64,000 bases of DNA from Ancylobacter polymorphus (GTDB lineage: Bacteria; Pseudomonadota; Alphaproteobacteria; Rhizobiales; Xanthobacteraceae). Numbering within the stretch: position 1 is the stretch's first letter; each line of letters begins with the position of its first letter. Below, one piece after another: positions 46,558-55,257 of this stretch. The stretch covers positions 62,001 to 126,000 of the forward strand of contig NZ_JAUSUI010000012.1 of NCBI RefSeq assembly GCF_030813495.1, in the 5' to 3' direction. The translations under genes and the position numbers were made by a program. The notes under the pieces were generated by a model that saw nothing but the letters and a program-made list of their open reading frames with translations, did not search any database and was not told the origin of the DNA.

Positions 46558-47847
46558 TCAAGGCACGGTCGCGGCCAGGGGGTCGCCGCCTGTCCGGCCC
46601 GCGCTGACCGGCAGAGCCACGGGGGTACCCTCGACGGATCCCTGAGCGGCGAAATAGGCATCGATCGCCACGACCATGGCCTCGGTGACACTAGCCTGCC
46701 ACGCGGCCGATGTCATGAGTTCGAGGTCCTTGGCGCTGGAGAGATAGCCGAGTTCGAACAGAACGGAGGGCACGTCCGGCGCCTTCAACACCTTGAAGCC
46801 GGCCGATTTCAACGGCGATTTGTGCATCCGCGCCACGCCGCTGACGCTCCCCGCCAGGCTGCGGGCAAAAAGCGAGGAGAAATTGCGCGTTTCGCGCTGG
46901 GCGAGGTCGAACAGGATGCCGGCGACATCCGCCGGCTCCTCGGAAAGGTCGATTCCCGCGATGAGATCCGCCTTGTTTTCCGAATCCGCGAGGCGCTGCG
47001 ATTCGGCGTCGGAGGCACGGTCGGAGATGGTGTAGATCGTCGCCCCGCGCACATCGCCGTCCTTCGAGCCGAGCGAATCGGCGTGCAGCGAGATGAACAG
47101 CCGGGCGCCGTTTTCGCGGGCGAAGCGCACGCGCTGGCCGAGCGACACATAGGTGTCCTTGGTGCGGGTCATCAGCACGCGGTAGCGGCCGGTGTCTTCA
47201 AGCCGCCGCTGCAGCTGGCGGGCGATGACGAGCACCAGCTGCTTCTCATTGACGCCGAACTTGGCGTTGACCGCGCCGGCGTCGATGCCGCCATGGCCGG
47301 GGTCGAGCACGATGACCGGGCGCGTATCGCCCGCGACGGCGGCCTCGGCCTTCGGCATGTCCGGCTGTTCCGCGGCGCGCTGCGGGGCCGCAGCGGCCTG
47401 CAGGAAGCTGGCGCGGTCGGTCTTGACGAGATCGATGACGAGCCGCGCCGGCTGGTCGTCCATGGGGTCGAGCACGAAGGCCTTGTCCACCTTCACCGGC
47501 GCCGTCGCGTCGAGCACGATGCGCGCCTTGCCCGGCGCAAACAGGCCGAAGCGATAGGCCGAGACGAGGCCCCGCCCCTCCTGCCCCGCCGAGGCCGGCA
47601 GGGCGAAGATGACATCGGGAATGTCGATGACGACGCGATAGGGATCGGCCAGCGTGAAGGCGCCGAGCGGGACCGAGCGCGAGAGATCGATCACCAGCCT
47701 TGTGCGCTGGTCGTCGCCGGCAAGACGCGCATCGGTCGCCACCACCGGCTCGCTGGCGCCGGCGGCTTGGGACGTGGAGAACCACGCCGGCAGCAGCGCG
47801 AGCGCCACTGCGAGCCAGATCGTCCGCATACCCCTTGGCCACGCCAT
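46558..47847 (-). CDS. N-acetylmuramoyl-L-alanine amidase with AMIN domain (AmiC type)
   Basis: A 429-residue exported hydrolase. A signal peptide (about 1-28) precedes an AMIN domain (TRLVIDLSRSVPLGAFTLADPYRVVIDIP), which targets septal peptidoglycan, and an Amidase_3 domain: VLDPGHGGIDAGA (zinc His and Glu region), LFISLHADSLG, then the C-terminal VPSVLFELGYLSSAKDL with the catalytic Glu. It cuts the amide between MurNAc and the stem peptide during cell separation. Amidase then PBP1A is a gene order common in this order. Confidence 0.96.
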   Translation of the reverse strand: MAWPRGMRTIWLAVALALLPAWFSTSQAAGASEPVVATDARLAGDDQRTRLVIDLSRSVPLGAFTLADPYRVVIDIPDVIFALPASAGQEGRGLVSAYRFGLFAPGKARIVLDATAPVKVDKAFVLDPMDDQPARLVIDLVKTDRASFLQAAAAPQRAAEQPDMPKAEAAVAGDTRPVIVLDPGHGGIDAGAVNAKFGVNEKQLVLVIARQLQRRLEDTGRYRVLMTRTKDTYVSLGQRVRFARENGARLFISLHADSLGSKDGDVRGATIYTISDRASDAESQRLADSENKADLIAGIDLSEEPADVAGILFDLAQRETRNFSSLFARSLAGSVSGVARMHKSPLKSAGFKVLKAPDVPSVLFELGYLSSAKDLELMTSAAWQASVTEAMVVAIDAYFAAQGSVEGTPVALPVSAGRTGGDPLAATVP

Positions 47848-48600
47848 GGCTGCCCGTGTCTCCTCATATCCCGGTTGTCCGCCATGAAGGTGGAGCGCGT
47901 GCCCCGCCTTTCTAGCGAATTACGCAGGAAGGGTTAACCAGCCCTTGCGCCCAACCCCGTTTCGCCGGCCGGGCGTGGCCGGCGGGCAACGCCCGGCGCG
48001 CGGCATGTCGGACGCGATCCTTGCCAAATCGCCATGCGTGCCGCTATTAAGAGCATGCATATGGTTCGCATTCCGGTCGCTCGTCGACGTCCGGCTTTCG
48101 CGGCCCCTGCGGCGAAGGGCTATCCAGCGATGGTGGGCCCGGCACAAGGCGCGATTTCCGTTCAGGACCCGTAGCCGTGCCTCGGCGGTCGTCATGACTG
48201 CGCGCCCGGGGAACGCGGTCCGGCTTTGTCATTCACGGACGATTGGACGTGGGGCTTGCGCGCGGTGCTTTTCGCCGTGTCGTGTTCCACGGTCTTCGCG
48301 GCCATCTGACGTGAGCCGGACCGCGCGCGGTCGCGGCTCGCCCTGTTCGGTCGTGTAAGGACGGCAACCAACGATGATGCGTCAGCCGGCAAGTGTGGGT
48401 CTCGTGCGCAAGGCGGTTCACCGCTGCGCACCTGCCCGCAGGCCCGCGACCTGCGCACCGCGTCGGCGCCCCGCCTGCGAGGCTCCCCGTCCTGCCCGCC
48501 GCATCCCCTTCGCGCTTTCAGTTTCCGCTTACTGGCACGGTCCGAGCCGTCCGGCGTCGCTGGCGACGTCGACGCGGCCGCTGCCCCATATGAGAGTTCA
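47848..48600 (+). promoter_or_regulatory. Long non-coding leader and promoter region of rne
   Basis: About 750 bases without a credible gene lie between the amidase and rne starts. A promoter candidate, TTGCCA (48021-48026) and TATTAA (48045-48050) with 18 bases between, would give an rne 5' leader of some 540 bases. In several bacteria RNase E binds its own long leader to limit its level, so autoregulation is likely here (inference). GC-rich inverted stretches such as 47968-48004 could fold. A possible amidase promoter lies at the other end. Confidence 0.5.
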
Positions 48601-51423
48601 ATGGCCAACAAGATGCTCATCGACGCCACCCATCCCGAGGAGACTCGGGTGGTGGTGGTGCGCGGCAACCGAGTCGAGGAATTCGACTTCGAAGCCGCCA
48701 ATCGCAAGCCGCTGCGCGGCAACATCTACCTCGCCAAGGTCACGCGGGTAGAACCTTCCCTCCAGGCCGCCTTCGTCGAATATGGCGGCAACCGGCATGG
48801 CTTCCTCGCCTTCAGCGAGATCCATCCCGATTATTACCAGATCCCGGTCGCCGACCGGCAGGCCCTGCTGGCCGAGGAAGAGCGCCAGCAGCGGCGCGAC
48901 GCCGAAGCCGAGAACGAGGACAAGCCCAAGGGCCGGCCCCGCCGGCCGCGCGGCGCCGCCAAGTCCGCCGAGGGCGACGAGAGCGTTTCCGAGGAAGCCA
49001 CGACCGAAACGTCCGGCGAGACCGAGGGCGACGCCGCCCCGGCGCGGCGTTCGCGCCGTCGCCGCTCGTCCGATGAAGAGGGCGGTGGCGAGGGCGGCGA
49101 GGTCGAGGAGATCGCCGACGAGGAAGAGATCGTCGACGAGGTCGGCTCCGACGACGCCATGGAAGAAATGCCGGAGCGCGCCCCGCCGCGCGGCCGGGCC
49201 CGCACCTACAAGATCCAGGAAGTGATCAAGCGCCGGCAGGTGATGCTGGTGCAGGTGGTCAAGGAAGAGCGCGGCAACAAGGGCGCGGCGCTCACCACCT
49301 ATCTCTCGCTCGCCGGCCGCTATTCGGTGCTGATGCCCAACACCGCGCGCGGCGGCGGCATCTCCCGCAAGATCACCTCGGCCGAGGACCGCAAGCGGCT
49401 CAAGGAGGTCGCCTCCGACCTCGAAGTGCCGGAGGGCATGGGCGTCATCCTGCGCACCGCCGGCGCCAACCGCACCAAGCCGGAGATCAAGCGCGACTTC
49501 GAATATCTCCTGCGCCTGTGGGAGAATGTGCGCGAGCTTACTCTGGGCTCCACCGCACCGTCGCTGGTCTATGAGGAAGGCTCGCTGATCAAGCGCTCCA
49601 TCCGCGACCTCTACAACAAGGATATCGACGAGGTTCTCGTCGCCGGCGAGGATGGCTACCGCGAGGCCAAGGACTTCATGCGCATGCTCATGCCGAGCCA
49701 TGCGAAGAACGTGAAGATCTACAAGGACCTGCAGCCGGTGTTCACCCGCTTCGGGGTGGAAAGCCAGCTCGACGCGATGTTCCTGCCGCAGGTGCAGCTG
49801 AAGTCTGGCGGCTATCTCGTCATCAACCCGACCGAAGCGCTGGTCTCCATCGACGTGAACTCCGGGCGCTCGACCCGCGAGCACAATATCGAGGACACGG
49901 CGCTGAAGACCAATCTGGAGGCCGCCGAGGAGGTGGCCCGCCAGCTGCGCCTGCGCGACCTCGCCGGCCTTGTCGTGATCGACTTCATCGACATGGACGA
50001 GAAGCGCAACAACCGGGCGGTGGAGCGCAAGCTCAAGGACTGCCTGAAGAACGACCGCGCCCGCATCCAGCTCGGCCGCATCTCGCATTTCGGCCTGATG
50101 GAGATGAGCCGCCAGCGCATCCGCACCGGCGTGCTCGAATCCTCCACCGAGGTCTGCCCGCATTGCGGCGGCACCGGCCATGTGCGCTCGTCCGCGTCCG
50201 TCGCGCTGCAGATGCTGCGCGGCGCCGAGGACATTCTCCAGCGCTCCAACACGCATAACCTCATCATCCGCACCCGCGCTGAAAACGCGCTCTATGTGCT
50301 CAACCACAAGCGCGCGCATCTGCACGAGCTGGAAGAGCGCTTCGGTGTCCTGATCACCATCGCGGCCGACCCGTCGCTGACCGGGCTCACCCCGTTCGCC
50401 ATCGACAAGGGCGACGCGGTGCCGAATCCGATCCCGCTGCCGCGTCCGCCCGAGCTGGTGTTCGAGCCGGAGGAAGAGATCGTCGGCGAGGAGAGCGAGG
50501 ACGAGGTCGAGACCGAGGCGCCGGTTGAAGCCGCCGCCGAGCCCGAGGCCGGCGAGACCCGCGACCCGGCACCCACCGCCTCCGGCGACACGTCCGGCGA
50601 AGGCGGACGCCGTCGGCGCCGCCGGCGCCGGCGTCGGCGCGGCGGTGGCGGCAATGGCGAGAATGGCGAGCGCCATGCCGAGGGCGAGGCCGGTTCGGAC
50701 ATGTCCGGCGTCGAGTTCGAGGATGACGGCGAGGACGGCGAAGGCGACGAGCCCGCAGAGACCACCGCGGTCGCGGGCGAGGTGACTGCGGAAGCCGTCG
50801 CCGAGGTGCCGGCAACCGACGCGCCGGCCGAGGCTCTGCCCGAGGACACGGCGATCACGCCGGCCGAGGCGCAGGACATGGCTGCGGCGGAGCCGGCCCC
50901 TGAAGCCGTGACCGAGGCCGCGGCGGAAGCCGCACCCGTCGAGGACGAGAAGCCGCGTCGCGGCCGTCGCGGCGGCGGACGCCGCACCAAGGCGGCGGCG
51001 GCCGAGGCCAGCACGGAGGCAGCCGAAGCGCCGGCTGCCGAAGCCCCTGCCGCGGAAGCGCCGGCTGTGGAAGCGCCGGCTGTCGAAACCCCGGCGGCCG
51101 AAGCGGCGGAAGCTGCCGACGCGAAACCCAAGCCCCGCCGCCGCCGTTCGACGGTGCGCGAGAAGGCACCGGCCGCAGTGGAAGGCGATACGGTGAGCGA
51201 AAGCGTGAGCGAGACGCCTGCGGAAGCGGCCGCGCCGGAAGCCCCGGTCGCGGAAAGCGCGCCGGAGTCGTCCGTTGCCGCGGAGTCGGCGCCGGTGGAG
51301 GCTCCGCCGGCGGCGGACTCCCCCGCGTCCGGCGAATCCGCTGCCGCCGATCCTGCTCCGGCACCGGAGCCCGACCGCCCGCGCCGTACCGGCTGGTGGC
51401 AGCGCAAGATCTTCGGCGAGTGA
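48601..51423 (+). CDS. rne: Ribonuclease E/G family endoribonuclease with long disordered tail
   Basis: A 940-residue endoribonuclease for mRNA decay and rRNA/tRNA processing. The S1 domain (about 40-90, resuming near 200) is split by an acidic/basic insert of about 110 residues. The catalytic aspartates are Asp418 (SIDVNSGR) and Asp461 (IDFIDMD), 43 apart as in E. coli (303/346). The zinc link is Cys519/Cys522 (CPHCGGTGH). From about 620 the tail is disordered, with an Arg-rich run near 668-680 and then Glu/Ala/Pro-rich sequence; the extreme end RTGWWQRKIFGE is the conserved alphaproteobacterial C-terminal motif. The tail should bind RNA and degradosome partners. A strong terminator follows. 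Confidence 0.95.
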   Translation: MANKMLIDATHPEETRVVVVRGNRVEEFDFEAANRKPLRGNIYLAKVTRVEPSLQAAFVEYGGNRHGFLAFSEIHPDYYQIPVADRQALLAEEERQQRRDAEAENEDKPKGRPRRPRGAAKSAEGDESVSEEATTETSGETEGDAAPARRSRRRRSSDEEGGGEGGEVEEIADEEEIVDEVGSDDAMEEMPERAPPRGRARTYKIQEVIKRRQVMLVQVVKEERGNKGAALTTYLSLAGRYSVLMPNTARGGGISRKITSAEDRKRLKEVASDLEVPEGMGVILRTAGANRTKPEIKRDFEYLLRLWENVRELTLGSTAPSLVYEEGSLIKRSIRDLYNKDIDEVLVAGEDGYREAKDFMRMLMPSHAKNVKIYKDLQPVFTRFGVESQLDAMFLPQVQLKSGGYLVINPTEALVSIDVNSGRSTREHNIEDTALKTNLEAAEEVARQLRLRDLAGLVVIDFIDMDEKRNNRAVERKLKDCLKNDRARIQLGRISHFGLMEMSRQRIRTGVLESSTEVCPHCGGTGHVRSSASVALQMLRGAEDILQRSNTHNLIIRTRAENALYVLNHKRAHLHELEERFGVLITIAADPSLTGLTPFAIDKGDAVPNPIPLPRPPELVFEPEEEIVGEESEDEVETEAPVEAAAEPEAGETRDPAPTASGDTSGEGGRRRRRRRRRRRGGGGNGENGERHAEGEAGSDMSGVEFEDDGEDGEGDEPAETTAVAGEVTAEAVAEVPATDAPAEALPEDTAITPAEAQDMAAAEPAPEAVTEAAAEAAPVEDEKPRRGRRGGGRRTKAAAAEASTEAAEAPAAEAPAAEAPAVEAPAVETPAAEAAEAADAKPKPRRRRSTVREKAPAAVEGDTVSESVSETPAEAAAPEAPVAESAPESSVAAESAPVEAPPAADSPASGESAAADPAPAPEPDRPRRTGWWQRKIFGE

Positions 51424-51498
51424 TCGCCGGCGCGGAAGCTCCGACCCGCAATTCGGCGACAGGGCGCGCGCATGCGCGCCTACCTCGCCTCGACACTG

Positions 51499-51530
51499 AA
51501 AACGGCGCCTCGCGGCGCCGTTTTGCTTTT
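51499..51530 (+). terminator. Intrinsic terminator of rne
   Basis: An 11-bp stem AAAACGGCGCC / GGCGCCGTTTT with the loop TCGC, followed by GCTTTT. It begins 75 bases after the rne stop. Confidence 0.92.
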
Positions 51531-51614
51531 CCTACCCGCCTGCGCTCCTGCCGGCCGGAACCTCCGTCCTTGGGCGGTGTTCTGCTCTGGGATCACAGCG
51601 ATGCGGGGCCTTTC

Positions 51615-52442
51615 ATGATTACCCTCCAGTGCGGCTACCGGATCGAAATCGTCTGTGACCGGCCAACCGCCGGCATCACCCAGCTCGACCCGCATCCGGA
51701 ACGGCAGGTCGACATCCTTGATGTCGTCACCATGAGCGTCGTGGCGCTCGGCGATGGCAGCCCGGTCCCCTGCGACACCTATGAGGATGGCTTCGGCAAT
51801 ATCTGCCGGCGACTGGTCATCCCGCCGGGCGGCGCGCGCTTCGAGAGCCGGATCAATGTCGCCGACCCCGGCACGCTTGATGTGTTCGACCTCAACGCCG
51901 TCGAGCACAACCCGGCCGAGCTCCCGCCCGGTGTGCTGCAATTCCTGCTGCCGAGCCGGTATTGTGAGGTGGACGAACTGTCCAATACGGCGTGGGGCCT
52001 GTTCGGCAGCTGCGCTCCCGGCTGGAACCGGGTGCAGCAGATCTGTAATTTTGTCCACGCGCAGATCCGCTTCGACTATCAGTGCGCACGCAGCACCCGC
52101 ACCGCCGCGCAGGCGTTCAACGAGAGGGTCGGCGTCTGCCGCGACTTCACCCATCTCGCCGTGGCGCTCACCCGGGCGATGAACATTCCCGCCCGGTACT
52201 GCAACGGCTTTCTCGGCGATGTCGGCGTGCCGCCCAACCCGGCGCCGATGGACTATAATGCGTGGTTCGAGGCCTATATTGGCGGGCACTGGCACACCTT
52301 CGACGCCCGCCACAACGTGCCGCGCATCGGCCGTGTGCTGGTGGCGCGCGGGCGCGATGCCGCCGATATCCCGATGCTCCACACCTTCGGCCCGCATGTG
52401 CTGCAGCGCTTCGAGGTGATCACCGAAGAAATCGGGGCGTAG
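51615..52442 (+). CDS. Transglutaminase-like cysteine-protease-fold protein
   Basis: A 275-residue protein. An N-terminal beta-rich part is followed by the transglutaminase core: ERVGVCRDFTHLAVALTRAMNIPARY with the presumed nucleophile Cys175, then YNAWFEAYIGGHWHTFDARHN with Asp230. The position of the usual catalytic His (HAW) is Asn215 here, so classical triad chemistry is doubtful unless a nearby His takes over. This NAW/SAW variant seems typical for the subgroup. No signal peptide is seen. The function is unknown. It is preceded by the rne terminator and ends 26 bases from a convergent gene. Confidence 0.85.
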   Translation: MITLQCGYRIEIVCDRPTAGITQLDPHPERQVDILDVVTMSVVALGDGSPVPCDTYEDGFGNICRRLVIPPGGARFESRINVADPGTLDVFDLNAVEHNPAELPPGVLQFLLPSRYCEVDELSNTAWGLFGSCAPGWNRVQQICNFVHAQIRFDYQCARSTRTAAQAFNERVGVCRDFTHLAVALTRAMNIPARYCNGFLGDVGVPPNPAPMDYNAWFEAYIGGHWHTFDARHNVPRIGRVLVARGRDAADIPMLHTFGPHVLQRFEVITEEIGA

Positions 52443-52468
52443 CGCCCGCGCGCCGGGATTTGCGGGTG

Positions 52469-53311
52469 TCAGGCCCGCAGCGCCGCCGCGTGGTCCTGCG
52501 CCCACTGCGCCACGCTGCGCGGCTCCTTGCCGGTCAGCGTCTTTACCGCGTCGGTCACGCCGGCCGTCCATCCCTCACGCACGGGATAGAAGATGCTGGC
52601 GAGGAAGCGGGCATAGTCTTCGCCGATGCCGGCGCCGGTGAGAATGCCGACGAAGGTGTCGTCATCGACCGGGGCATAGGCAACCGGCTTGCCGATCACC
52701 TGCGCGAGGAGCGCCGCCGCCTCGGCATAGCTCAGCGCCTCCGGGCCGGTGAGATTGAACGCCTTGTTGTCGAAGGCGTCGGTGGTTAGCGCGCTCGCGG
52801 CGCTGGCGGCAATGTCGCGCCCATCGATGAAGCTCGACTTTCCCTCGCCCGCCGGCACGGCGATGGCGCCGGCATGGTCGATGCCCGGCTTCCAGAAATT
52901 GAGGAAATTGTCGGTGAACCAGTTCGGCCGCAGGATCACATAGGGCGTGCCGGAGGCGATGAGGGCGAGTTCGACCTGGCGATAGGGGATGGAATCGTCG
53001 GCATCGACGCCGAGCGCGGTCTGCAGCACCACCTTCACCTTGCGGGCGGCCGCGGCCTCGATGACCGGGATCAGCCATTCCCGCGGCGTGGTGATGCCGC
53101 CCGGCAGCAGCACATAGGCGCGGTCGACCCCCTCGAACGCCGCCGCGTACGTCTCCGGGCGGTCGAAGGCGAAGGCGACGCCCTCCGCGCCCTCGATCGG
53201 CGCGCCGCTGCGCGAGGCGGCCTTTACCGCCTCGCCGCGCGCCAGCAGCTCTTTCACCAGCGGCCGCCCCACATGACCGCTCGCGCCGAGAACCAGAATC
53301 TTGCCTGTCAT
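52469..53311 (-). CDS. NmrA-like NAD(P)H-binding oxidoreductase (quinone oxidoreductase YtfG/QorB-like)
   Basis: A 280-residue atypical short-chain dehydrogenase. GASGHVGRPLVKELLARG (9-26) binds NAD(P). The body has NWFTDNFLNFW, typical of the NmrA/YtfG group, which reduces quinones with NADPH. It is divergent from an HxlR regulator gene, the same arrangement as ytfG-ytfH in E. coli. Probable role: quinone or aldehyde detoxification under control of its neighbour (inference). Confidence 0.88.
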   Translation of the reverse strand: MTGKILVLGASGHVGRPLVKELLARGEAVKAASRSGAPIEGAEGVAFAFDRPETYAAAFEGVDRAYVLLPGGITTPREWLIPVIEAAAARKVKVVLQTALGVDADDSIPYRQVELALIASGTPYVILRPNWFTDNFLNFWKPGIDHAGAIAVPAGEGKSSFIDGRDIAASAASALTTDAFDNKAFNLTGPEALSYAEAAALLAQVIGKPVAYAPVDDDTFVGILTGAGIGEDYARFLASIFYPVREGWTAGVTDAVKTLTGKEPRSVAQWAQDHAAALRA

Positions 53312-53455
53312 CGTCTGTCTCCTTAGTATCTATTAGAAACCATGTTTCGGATGACAACCTACGCTCGTCTCCCATGTACGCAAGAGAGCACTTTGCGCTC
53401 ACATGGTGGCGTCGAGGAAACCGGCCCGCCGGTGTCAGCCGCGAGGGAGACCGCG
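53312..53455. promoter_or_regulatory. Divergent operator region of the ytfG/ytfH-like pair
   Basis: A 144-base spacer with a raised AT content near 53325-53350. Candidate operators are the inverted repeat GAAAC-CAT-GTTTC (53336-53348) and the wider pair CCATGT (53372-53377) / ACATGG (53401-53406). One of them may bind the HxlR protein. This is motif reading only. Confidence 0.4.
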
Positions 53456-53827
53456 ATGCGCTACGCCTATAATGTCTATGAAGACCGCTGCCCGACCCGG
53501 ATGGTGCTCGACCGGCTCGCCGACAAATGGGCGCTGCTGATCCTCGACCGGCTGGAAGACGGGCCGGTGCGCTTCAACCATCTGCGCCGCGACATCAAGG
53601 GCATCTCGCAGAAGGTGCTGTCGCAGACGCTGAAGAAGCTGGAGCGCGACGGGCTGGTGACGCGCACGGTGTATCCCACGGTGCCGGTCACGGTGGAGTA
53701 CGCCCTCACCCCGTTGGGGCGCGCGCTGGGGGAGACGGCCGCCGCCCTCACCCATTGGGCCGAGCACAATATGGACGCCATTCTCGCCGCCCAGGCCGCC
53801 TATGACGCGGCGCTGGCGGAGCGGTAG
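53456..53827 (+). CDS. HxlR-family transcriptional regulator (YtfH/QorR-like)
   Basis: A 123-residue winged-helix regulator. CPTRMVLDRLADKWALLILDRL starts the domain, FNHLRRDIKGISQKVLSQTLKKLERDGLV holds the recognition helix, and VEYALTPLGRAL ends the wing. Cys12 stands at the position of the redox-sensing cysteine of YodB/QorR-type members, so the protein may release DNA when thiol-modified by quinones or aldehydes. The start at 53456 has GAGGGAG upstream. It faces the NmrA-like oxidoreductase gene, its likely target. Confidence 0.92.
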   Translation: MRYAYNVYEDRCPTRMVLDRLADKWALLILDRLEDGPVRFNHLRRDIKGISQKVLSQTLKKLERDGLVTRTVYPTVPVTVEYALTPLGRALGETAAALTHWAEHNMDAILAAQAAYDAALAER

Positions 53828-53847
53828 TCGCGGGCAGACGCCGCCCC

Positions 53848-53887
53848 CGTCATCGTGAGGCACGAGCACAGTGAGCCTCGAAGGACG
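53848..53887. repeat. Degenerate single unit of palindromic family A
   Basis: A 40-base stretch, CGTCATCGTGAGGCACGAGC and on to GAGCCTCGAAGGACG, clearly related to the family A half-units at 26226 and 28494 but without the inverted partner. It lies between two convergent genes. Confidence 0.7.
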
Positions 53888-53908
53888 CAGGGCCATGCCG
53901 CCCTGTCC

Positions 53909-55111
53909 TCACCCCTTGCGCAGAAAATCGCCGATGCGCTGCACCGCCTCGCGCATCTCGTCCGGGGCGCCGGCATAGGAGAGGCGCAGATAATGGTGGC
54001 CGCGATGCGGGTCGAAATCGACGCCCGGCGTCGCCGCCACATGCGCCTCGTCGAGCAGCCGCCGGGCGAAGGCGGCGGAATCGTCGGTGAAGCGCGCCAC
54101 ATCGGCATAGAGATAGAACGCGCCGTCGACGGGCAGGAATTCCGGCAGGCCGGCGGCGGGCAGGCCCTGCGTCAGGATCAGCCGGTTCTCCTCATAGCCG
54201 TGCTTGACCGCCTCCATCTCGCCCGCGCCGTCAAAGGCCGCCTCGGCGGCGATCTGCGAGAGGGTGGGCACGGAGATCATCAGGTTCTGCTGCAGCCGCT
54301 CCACCGCGCGCACGAGCCCCGTGGGCATCACCATCCAGCCGACCCGCCAGCCGGTCATGCAGAAATATTTCGAGAAGGAATGGATGATGGTGGCCTCCGG
54401 GCTCACCGCCGCCGCCGTGGTGGCGGGGAAGGCGTAGTCGAGCCCGTGATAGATCTCGTCGGAGATGAAGCGGATGCCCGCCTCCTCGGCGGTGCGGATC
54501 AGCTCCGCCAGCGCTTCCGGGCGCATCATCGTGCCGGTGGGGTTGGCCGGGCTCGCCACCAGCACGCCCTTGAGCGGGGCGCGGCGGTGGGCGTCGAGCA
54601 GCGCCTCGGGGGTGATGACCCAGCGCGACGCCGCGTCGGTCTCGATCAGCACCGGCTCGCAGCCGAGCGCGGTGAGGATGTGGCGGTAGGGCGGATAGCC
54701 GGGATTGGCGATCGCCACCCGGTCGCCGGGCTCGAACCGGGCGAGGAAGGTGAGCAGGAAGCCGGAGGAGGAGCCGGTCGTCACCACCACACGTCCGGGA
54801 TCGAGGTCGAGCCCGTAGGTCTCGCCATAGTGCCGGGCGATGCGGGCGCGCAGCGAGGGAATGCCGAGCGCGGTGGTGTAGCCGATGCGGCCATGGTCGA
54901 GGGCGCGCCGCGCCGCCTCGCGCGCAGTGGAGGGGGCCGGCGCCGCCGGCTGGCCAACCTCCATATGGATGACATGGCCGCCCGCCGCCTCGATGCGCGC
55001 GGCCCGTTCCATCACGTCCATGACGATGAAGGGGGCGATCTCGCTGCGGCGGGAGGCGCCGGCGAGCCGCGCGGCGGCTGCGAGGCGATCTGACGGGAAC
55101 GATGTATCCAT
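53909..55111 (-). CDS. PLP-dependent class I/II aminotransferase
   Basis: A 400-residue fold-type I enzyme. The PLP lysine is Lys248 in HSFSKYFCMTGWRVGW. The usual NPGYPPYRH, SPANPTGT and FISDEIYHGLDY segments are intact. It is closer to the valine-pyruvate/aspartate-type aminotransferases than to the hom-linked enzyme at 11583; the substrate is undetermined. The start at 55111 (MDTSFPSDRL) is chosen over 55150 because the extension is non-conserved. It is divergent from the M48 protease gene. Confidence 0.88.
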   Translation of the reverse strand: MDTSFPSDRLAAAARLAGASRRSEIAPFIVMDVMERAARIEAAGGHVIHMEVGQPAAPAPSTAREAARRALDHGRIGYTTALGIPSLRARIARHYGETYGLDLDPGRVVVTTGSSSGFLLTFLARFEPGDRVAIANPGYPPYRHILTALGCEPVLIETDAASRWVITPEALLDAHRRAPLKGVLVASPANPTGTMMRPEALAELIRTAEEAGIRFISDEIYHGLDYAFPATTAAAVSPEATIIHSFSKYFCMTGWRVGWMVMPTGLVRAVERLQQNLMISVPTLSQIAAEAAFDGAGEMEAVKHGYEENRLILTQGLPAAGLPEFLPVDGAFYLYADVARFTDDSAAFARRLLDEAHVAATPGVDFDPHRGHHYLRLSYAGAPDEMREAVQRIGDFLRKG

Positions 55112-55257
55112 GATGCCGAACCTTGCCCACGCGCCGCACGCGTGCCGCATTGTTTCGCGCGTGTCGGCGGACGTTCAATAGAAGATGATAACGGGTAGGC
55201 TTGACCCTGCCGTCACGACAGCGTCAGTTCGCCCCCGGAAACAATTCGTGTCGATGG

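Noticed and set aside
47945-48358. Small frames in the rne leader as genes
   Set aside because: Arg/Ser-rich, no ribosome-binding sites, no resemblance to proteins; better explained as untranslated leader.
48598-50676. 692-codon open frame antisense to rne
   Set aside because: Long antisense frames are expected at this GC content; the sequence is low-complexity, without domains, and rne on the other strand has all catalytic motifs.
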